From positions 124,001-188,000 of the forward strand of contig CAVOHC010000017.1 in the NCBI GenBank assembly GCA_963695645.1: a stretch of 64,000 nt of DNA, written 5' to 3'. The notes beneath the pieces were generated by a model. It was not told the DNA's origin. It worked only from the letters and a program-made list of their open reading frames with translations, and searched no databases. Positions within the stretch are counted from its first letter, which is position 1; every line of letters begins with the position of its first letter. Of the stretch, positions 59,074 through 64,000 are shown one piece after another. Source of the DNA: DATBGO01 sp963695645 (GTDB lineage Bacteria > Actinomycetota > Actinomycetes > Streptosporangiales > Streptosporangiaceae). The position numbers and the translations under genes are program-made.

Positions 59074-60231
59074 TCAGCACAGGTACTCCCGGAGCATTTG
59101 GGCCCGGCTGGGATGGCGCAGCTTGGCGAGCGTCTTGGACTCGATCTGGCGGATGCGCTCCCTCGTCACGCCGAACTCGCGACCAACCTCCTCGAGGGTC
59201 CGCGGGTGGCCGTCGCTCAGGCCGAACCTGAGCTCGATTATGCGCTGCTCCCGGATGGACAGGTTGTCGAGCACCTGCTCCAGCTGATCCTGCAGCATGA
59301 TGAAGGCCGCCGCCTCCATAGGCACGACCGCATCGGCATCCTCGATGAAATCGCCGAGATCGGAATCCTCCTCCCCGATCGGCGACTGTAGCGAGACCGG
59401 CTCCTGGGCGATCCGCTGGATCTCAGCTACCCGCTCCGCGTGCAGGCCCATCTCGTCGGCGATCTCGCCAGGGGTCGGCTCGCGCCCGAGGTCCTGGTGC
59501 AGCTGGCGCTGGATCCTGGCCATCTTGTTGATGGTCTCGACCATGTGCACCGGTATCCTGATCGTCCGTGCCTGATCGGCGATGGCCCGGGTGATGGCCT
59601 GCCTGATCCACCAGGTGGCGTACGTGGAGAACTTGTAACCCTTCGTGTAGTCGAACTTCTCCACAGCCCTGATCAGGCCCAGGTTTCCCTCCTGGATAAG
59701 GTCGAGGAAGACCAGGCCGCGCCCGATGTAGCGCTTGGCGATGGACACCACGAGCCGCAGGTTCGCCTCGATCAGCCGCTGCTTGGCCCGGCAGCCGTCG
59801 GCGGCCAGCAAGGCAAGCTCCGCGATCTCGGCGCATTGCGGCCCTGAACCCAGCCTGCCGCACTGCAGCTTTTCCCCGGCGAACAAGCCGGCCTCGATCG
59901 CCTTGGCGAGGTCCACCTCGTCCTGTGCGGTCAGCAGCGGCACCCGGCCGATCTCACGCAGGTAGATCCGGACCAGGTCACTAGTAGCTGCCCGTCTGGC
60001 GTTCTCAGGTTGCCCAGCGCGGCGCAGCTCGTCCGGCTCCTCCGGGGGCGGCTCGACGACCTCGACTCCCTCGTCCGCGAGCAGCCGCAGTACTCCGTCG
60101 ACGGCATCCGGGGGAAGGTCGCAGCGGTCGAAAGCCGCAGCGAGTTCGGTCATAGCGACGGTGCCGCGTTCTCTGGCCCGCGCTACGAGGTCGGTCACGT
60201 CGTCTACCGGAGGTAGAACCGCAAGGCTCAT
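59074..60231 (-). CDS. RNA polymerase sigma factor, sigma-70 group 1/2 (RpoD/HrdB-like)
   Basis: The 385-residue protein has all main sigma-70 regions. A short region 1.1-like N-terminus (VARARERGTVAMTELAAAFD) precedes region 1.2 (DLVRIYLREIGRVPLLTAQD). Region 2 has NLRLVVSIAKRYIGRGLVFL, DLIQEGNLGLIRAVEKFDY and YKFSTYATWWIRQAITRAI. Region 3 has RIPVHMVETINKMARIQRQL, and region 4 has RTLEEVGREFGVTRERIRQI. It is short for a principal sigma factor (usually ~450-520 in this group) but has the -10 and -35 reading motifs of one. It lies 95 bp downstream of dnaG, as in the macromolecular synthesis operon of other bacteria. Confidence 0.92.
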   Translation of the reverse strand: MSLAVLPPVDDVTDLVARARERGTVAMTELAAAFDRCDLPPDAVDGVLRLLADEGVEVVEPPPEEPDELRRAGQPENARRAATSDLVRIYLREIGRVPLLTAQDEVDLAKAIEAGLFAGEKLQCGRLGSGPQCAEIAELALLAADGCRAKQRLIEANLRLVVSIAKRYIGRGLVFLDLIQEGNLGLIRAVEKFDYTKGYKFSTYATWWIRQAITRAIADQARTIRIPVHMVETINKMARIQRQLHQDLGREPTPGEIADEMGLHAERVAEIQRIAQEPVSLQSPIGEEDSDLGDFIEDADAVVPMEAAAFIMLQDQLEQVLDNLSIREQRIIELRFGLSDGHPRTLEEVGREFGVTRERIRQIESKTLAKLRHPSRAQMLREYLC

Positions 60232-60326
60232 GCAGACCAGTGTGCGTCAGGAACCCCGGGTTCAGGGGATCTAATATTGTCACCTTCGCGGTAGTAACGC
60301 AGAGCGCCACTCGCGTGCTGCGTGAC

Positions 60327-62483
60327 TTAAAGCGCCCCTCCGGCCTGCTCCGAGAGCACTTTCCTGCGCTGTTCAAGGGCGACAAGATCACCGAACAGCC
60401 GGTTGTACTCGGCCGTCTCGCTGACCGGGTTCAGTCGTTGCAGCCGGGACTTGACGGCGGCAATTTCCCTGCTAACCGACAGCTCGCCGATCCGCGCGAG
60501 AACGGCGTCCGCGTACCTGGCGTCCGGCTCGCCGTCAGCGCGAGGGGCGCGGGGAGGTTCCACGGCGAGCTGGGTTACGAACGTCCTGGCCCGGTCGTCC
60601 GGAGCGGTGGCGCGCAGCCGCTCGGCCCACTCCCGGCCGCCACCCGCAGCCCGCCCGGCGCCGCCGCACCCGGAGATGAGCTCGAACACCGCGGCGTGCT
60701 CCGGAGCGGTGAATGCCGCCGTCCCGAGTTCGTCAAATACCGGGCCGCAGAGCGCCGGCCGCTGCACGGCCAGCTTCAGCGCCTCACGCTCGACCTGGAT
60801 GATCGGGTCACGCAAGTCATAACGGAGGTGATCGGCCCGCTCGGTCGGCCGGGCCGGCCCGGGCTGGCCGGCCCGCCGCTCATCGTCGCGCGGGCCACTG
60901 CCCGGCCCATCTCCGCGCTGCCCGCCGCCGCCCTGCCCGCCGCCCCGCTGCCCGCCGCCCGGCCAACCGTCGCCGCGCTGCCCGCCGCCGCGCTGCCCGC
61001 CGCCCGGCCAACCGTCGCTGCGCTGCCCGTCGCCGCGCTGCCCGCCGCCCCGCTGCCCGCCGCCCGGCCAACCGTCGCTGCGCTGCCCGTCGCCGCGCTG
61101 CCCGCCGCCGCCCTGCCGGTCGCCGCGCTGCCCGCCGCCGCGGCCCGGCTGAGCGGGCCCTGAATGGCTACGGATCCTCGCGAGCACGAAGCTCTCGTCC
61201 ATCATGCCGAGCCAGCGGTCCAGGCTGACCGCATAGAGCTGGCGCAGCCCCCTGTCCTTGATCTTGGCCACGATCGGCGCAGCCGCGTCTAGGGCGGCAA
61301 GCCGGCCCTCGGCGGTGTTCAGGTCGTGATCGCCGAGGGCGCTGCGGATGGCAAACTCGAACAGCGGCACGCGCCGCGCGATAAGGTCCTTAACGGCGCC
61401 GTCCCCGTGCTTGAGCCGCAGGTCGCACGGGTCAAGCCCATCTGGCTGCACGGCGACGAACGTCTGCGTGACGAACTTCTCCTCCATGCCGAACGCGCGC
61501 AGCGCCGCCCGCTGCCCGGCCCGGTCACCGTCGAAGGTGAAGATGACCTCGCCGCGGAACTGGCTGTCATCCATCAGCAGCCGCCGCAGTATCGTGATGT
61601 GGCCGTCACCGAACGAGGTACCGCTGGTAGCCACGGCCGTCGTCACGCCCGCCAGGTGGCAGGCCATCACATCGGTGTACCCCTCCACGATGACCGCCTG
61701 CCTGCGTTGGGCGATATCGCGCTTGGCCAGGTCCGCCCCGTAGAGCACCGAGCTCTTCTTAAACAGCGGTGTCTCCGGCGTGTTCAGGTACTTGGGGCCG
61801 TCGTCGTCATCGAGCAGCTTGCGGGCGCCGAATGCGATCACGTCGCCGGTCAGGTCCCTGATCGGCCAGATCAGCCGCCCGCGGAACTTGTCGATCGGGC
61901 CGCGCCTGCCCTGGCTGGCCAGCCCGCCCGTGAGCAATTCCGCATCAGTGAAGCCGCGCCCGTGCAGGTGCCTGGTCAGCGCGTCCCAGTCGGCAGGCGC
62001 GAACCCGATTCCGAACCGCTCAGCATCGGCCAGCTCGAAGCCCCGCGAGGACAGGAACGCCCGGCCCGGAGCGGCATCGGCGCCAGCGAGCCGTTCAGCA
62101 TAAAAGCCAGCGGCAGCGCGATGCGCCTCGATCAGCCGGCGCCGCTGCGTCTGCTCCTGGCCGGGGATGTGGCCGCCCTGCTCGTATCTCAGGTCGATTC
62201 CGGCCCTGGCGGCCAGCCGCTCGACCGCTTCAGCGAAGCTGAGATGATCGATCATCTGCACGAACCTGATGACGTCGCCGCCCTCGGAGCAGGAGAAGCA
62301 GTAGAACAGGCCGCGCGCCGGGGTGACGTTGAAGGAGGGTGTCTTCTCCTCGTGGAACGGGCAGAGCCCCTTGAGCGAGCCGCCCCCGGCGTTCTTGAGC
62401 TGGAGGTACTCCCCCACGACCTCCTCGACGGGCGAGCGCTCGCGGACCAGGGCGATGTCCTCGTCGCGGATCCGGCCTGCCAC
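60327..62483 (-). CDS. dnaG: DNA primase
   Basis: The 718-residue protein has an N-terminal CHC2 zinc domain (LCPFHEEKTPSFNVTPARGL then FYCFSCSEGGDVIRF). The RNA polymerase/Toprim core follows (VIVEGYTDVMACHLAGVTTA and VIFTFDGDRAGQRAALRAF), and a C-terminal helicase-interacting domain begins near residue 560. Between core and C-terminal domain is a ~110-residue Gly/Arg/Asp/Gln-rich linker with repeated GGGQRGDGQRSDGWP units, which makes it longer than usual (~600-640). It synthesises RNA primers at the replication fork. The sigma factor gene follows on the same strand. Confidence 0.94.
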   Translation of the reverse strand: MAGRIRDEDIALVRERSPVEEVVGEYLQLKNAGGGSLKGLCPFHEEKTPSFNVTPARGLFYCFSCSEGGDVIRFVQMIDHLSFAEAVERLAARAGIDLRYEQGGHIPGQEQTQRRRLIEAHRAAAGFYAERLAGADAAPGRAFLSSRGFELADAERFGIGFAPADWDALTRHLHGRGFTDAELLTGGLASQGRRGPIDKFRGRLIWPIRDLTGDVIAFGARKLLDDDDGPKYLNTPETPLFKKSSVLYGADLAKRDIAQRRQAVIVEGYTDVMACHLAGVTTAVATSGTSFGDGHITILRRLLMDDSQFRGEVIFTFDGDRAGQRAALRAFGMEEKFVTQTFVAVQPDGLDPCDLRLKHGDGAVKDLIARRVPLFEFAIRSALGDHDLNTAEGRLAALDAAAPIVAKIKDRGLRQLYAVSLDRWLGMMDESFVLARIRSHSGPAQPGRGGGQRGDRQGGGGQRGDGQRSDGWPGGGQRGGGQRGDGQRSDGWPGGGQRGGGQRGDGWPGGGQRGGGQGGGGQRGDGPGSGPRDDERRAGQPGPARPTERADHLRYDLRDPIIQVEREALKLAVQRPALCGPVFDELGTAAFTAPEHAAVFELISGCGGAGRAAGGGREWAERLRATAPDDRARTFVTQLAVEPPRAPRADGEPDARYADAVLARIGELSVSREIAAVKSRLQRLNPVSETAEYNRLFGDLVALEQRRKVLSEQAGGAL
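60905..61145. repeat. Tandem repeats encoding the Gly/Arg-rich linker of primase
   Basis: Imperfect repeats built from CGCCGCGCTGCCCGCC-type units (longer blocks of about 51-63 bp include CCCGGCCAACCGTCG) are visible inside dnaG. They encode GGGQRGDG and QRSDGWPG segments of the interdomain linker. Confidence 0.85.
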
Positions 62484-62604
62484 GTCCGCCCTCCGCTCGC
62501 GCCTGTTGTCGTCGCGGCGAGTCTAGTCCTCGCCACGGTCGCCCCGAGCCGCGCTCCGGGCAGCCGCGCCACCATCCGCCCGCTCGCGCTGGTAGCCTCC
62601 CGCC

Positions 62605-63345
62605 GTGGCCAGCCTTCTCGTGCTCTGGGATGTCGACTACACGCTGGTCGACTCCGACGGGGTCGGCCGGATGCTCTACGAGATCGCGTTCCGGGAGATG
62701 TTCGGCCGCGAGATGCCGCAGCCTGGCCTGATGTCCGGCCGGACCGACCGGGCGATCGCGCTCGAGGTGCTGACCCTGGCCGGGCTGCCTGAGCCGCAGC
62801 AGCTGATCGGCGCATTCCAGGCAGTTCAGGCGGCGCGCGCTGCGGAACTGGCCGAGGCGGTCCGGGAGCATGGCAGTGTTCTGCCCGGCGCCGGTGCGGC
62901 GATCGCCGCACTGGCCAGCCTGCAGGAGCCGGGGCGCCAGGTAGTCCAGTCCCTGCTGACCGGCAATATCAGGCCGCTCGCTGAGGTCAAGCTCAGCCCG
63001 CTGGGCCTCCTCGACCATCTGGACCTGGACGCCGGCGCCTACGGCGACGTGCACGAGGTCAGGGCCGAGCTCGTGCATGCCGCCCGGCACAACGCGAGCC
63101 GCATCTACGGGCACAGCTTCGCGGGCGAGGCGACCGTCCTTGTCGGCGACACGCCCCGGGACATCGAGGCCGCGCTGGCCACCGGGGCCAGGGCGGTCGG
63201 CGTGGCGACCGGCAGCTTCACCGCGGCGCAGCTCACCGCAGCTGGTGCGCACGCCGCGCTGTCGGACCTCACCGACACCAGGAAGGTCCTTGCGGCGATC
63301 CTCGCCGAGCCTGTGGCTGCGCCCTCCCCCGCACCGCCCCCATAA
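62605..63345 (+). CDS. HAD family hydrolase (phosphoglycolate phosphatase-like)
   Basis: The 246-residue protein from GTG 62605 has motif I LVLWDVDYTLVDSDGVG (D-x-D-x-T), a helical cap with MSGRTDRAIALEVLTLAGLP, motif II in SLLTGNIRPLAEVKL and motif IV in TVLVGDTPRDIEAALATGAR. The cap type and motif IV resemble phosphoglycolate phosphatase (Gph/PpaX) relatives; the substrate is not certain. It is divergent from dnaG. It is not closely related to the two HAD copies at 54-57 kb. Confidence 0.87.
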   Translation: MASLLVLWDVDYTLVDSDGVGRMLYEIAFREMFGREMPQPGLMSGRTDRAIALEVLTLAGLPEPQQLIGAFQAVQAARAAELAEAVREHGSVLPGAGAAIAALASLQEPGRQVVQSLLTGNIRPLAEVKLSPLGLLDHLDLDAGAYGDVHEVRAELVHAARHNASRIYGHSFAGEATVLVGDTPRDIEAALATGARAVGVATGSFTAAQLTAAGAHAALSDLTDTRKVLAAILAEPVAAPSPAPPP

Positions 63346-63421
63346 CCGTCGCGCCCCCAGCGCCGACGCTCCCCCAGCGCCCCCAGCGCCCTCGCGCCCC
63401 CCAGCGCCCTCGCGCCCCCCA
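63346..63421. repeat. C-rich short repeats after the HAD gene
   Basis: Several copies of CCCCCAGCGCC-type units fill the gap between two convergent genes. They are low-complexity and do not form a clear hairpin. Confidence 0.7.
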
Positions 63422-63458
63422 GGTGGCGGGACTAAGGGAGCGGGACGAGGGCGGCAGG

Positions 63459-64000
63459 TCAGAGTTCGGTCAGCTGCACATCGGGGTCTTCAAGGCGCGC
63501 AACATCGACGCTGGTGCCCGACCTGATCAGCGCCTTGATGTCGTCGTTCACGTCCCAGACGTTGACGTTCATCCCGGCCACCACGGCGCCGTCGAAGAGC
63601 CAGAACGCGATGAACTCAAGCGTTTCCGGATCGCCCCGGTAGACGACCTGGTCATAGCTGCCGGGCTCGGGCACCCCCGCGGCCTCCATACCGAGGTCAT
63701 ACTGGTCGCTGTAGAAGTACGGGACCAGGTCGTAGGAGACCTCCTGGCCGAGCATGGACCGCGCGGCAGCCGGGCCGCCTGCCAGGGCATTGGCCCAGTG
63801 CTCGACCCGGATCCGGCGGCCGAGCAGCGGATTGAACGAGTTCGCGACGTCGCCGGCCGCGAAGATGGCCGGATCGGAGCTGCGCAGCGCTTCGTCGACG
63901 AGTATCCCGTTCTCGACGTCGAGGCCGGCCGCGGCCGCGATGGCGTCGTTCGGCAGCGCGCCGATCCCGACGATCACGACATCCGCTGGCAGTTCCTCAT
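63459..64000 (-). CDS. FAD-dependent pyridine nucleotide reductase, C-terminal part (ferredoxin reductase type), partial
   Basis: Only about 180 C-terminal residues are inside the window; the frame runs off the right edge. It shows ADVVIVGIGALPNDAIAAAA, the FAD-binding PAIFAAGDVANSFNPLLGRR, and a reductase C-terminal domain with VPYFYSDQYDLGMEAAGVPE and FWLFDGAVVAGMNVNVWDVN. This matches NAD(P)H:ferredoxin or rubredoxin reductases of oxygenase and cytochrome P450 systems. Its partner gene is not visible. Confidence 0.88.
   Translation of the reverse strand, partial: EELPADVVIVGIGALPNDAIAAAAGLDVENGILVDEALRSSDPAIFAAGDVANSFNPLLGRRIRVEHWANALAGGPAAARSMLGQEVSYDLVPYFYSDQYDLGMEAAGVPEPGSYDQVVYRGDPETLEFIAFWLFDGAVVAGMNVNVWDVNDDIKALIRSGTSVDVARLEDPDVQLTEL

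Overview
The window is high-GC DNA with actinobacterial gene content: an actinobacterial-type beta clamp, dnaG next to a principal-type sigma factor, PRC-barrel, SHOCT, DUF1707, HdeD and DUF1269 proteins, and MalT-type LuxR regulators. It is almost certainly an Actinomycetota chromosome, but I cannot name the genus from sequence alone. No phage, insertion sequence, integrase or CRISPR array is visible. One tRNA gene (Asn, GTT) lies at 58264-58336.

Layout. Bases 1-13.3 kb look like ordinary chromosome: the end of a polyprenyl-phosphate glycosyltransferase, a GT-C-like membrane protein, a gamma-glutamyltransferase, a DUF4232 lipoprotein, a DUF885 metallopeptidase, a PCuAC-like lipoprotein, a DUF1707 protein, a beta-clamp (dnaN) paralogue, a DUF6295 protein, a dienelactone hydrolase and a MarR/MFS efflux pair. 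From 13.6 to 58.1 kb lies a dense block of stress, membrane and redox genes: a repeat-rich membrane protein, a nonapeptide-repeat protein with an RDD partner, a carboxymuconolactone-decarboxylase-like protein, SHOCT, HdeD, a sulfatase with its formylglycine-generating enzyme and a SulP transporter, DUF6325 and DUF1269 proteins, DUF2252, a ClC channel, two large LuxR regulators, zwf-ndh, cydAB, two potassium channels, a GH63-like glucosidase, an aquaporin, a methyltransferase, glutamate decarboxylase, two HAD phosphatase paralogues, PAP2 and PRC-barrel. From 58.3 kb to the end the content is core again: tRNA-Asn, a YtxH-like protein, sigma factor, dnaG, a HAD phosphatase and the end of a FAD-dependent reductase.

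The main discovery is that the 13.6-58.1 kb block carries at least 22 copies of one palindrome, TCAYCC-N5-GGRTGA. Thirteen are exact, most lie 30-200 bp before a gene start, and none was seen in the flanking segments. Many have a -10-like hexamer 19-35 bp further toward the gene. I read this as one regulon, probably for low oxygen, acid or energy stress: it would join cytochrome bd, type II NADH dehydrogenase, a G6PD-like enzyme, glutamate decarboxylase, channels and small stress proteins. The operator does not match DosR/DevR (GGGACT) boxes or other motifs I know, and its regulator is not identified. The two MalT-type LuxR proteins inside the block are candidates.

The block also shows rearrangement. 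There are two inverted HAD phosphatase copies around PAP2, an N-terminal remnant of a third copy at 43.5 kb, a duplicated 3' tail of gadB at 56.2 kb, a BrkB/YihY fragment at 22 kb, and several tandem repeats inside genes.
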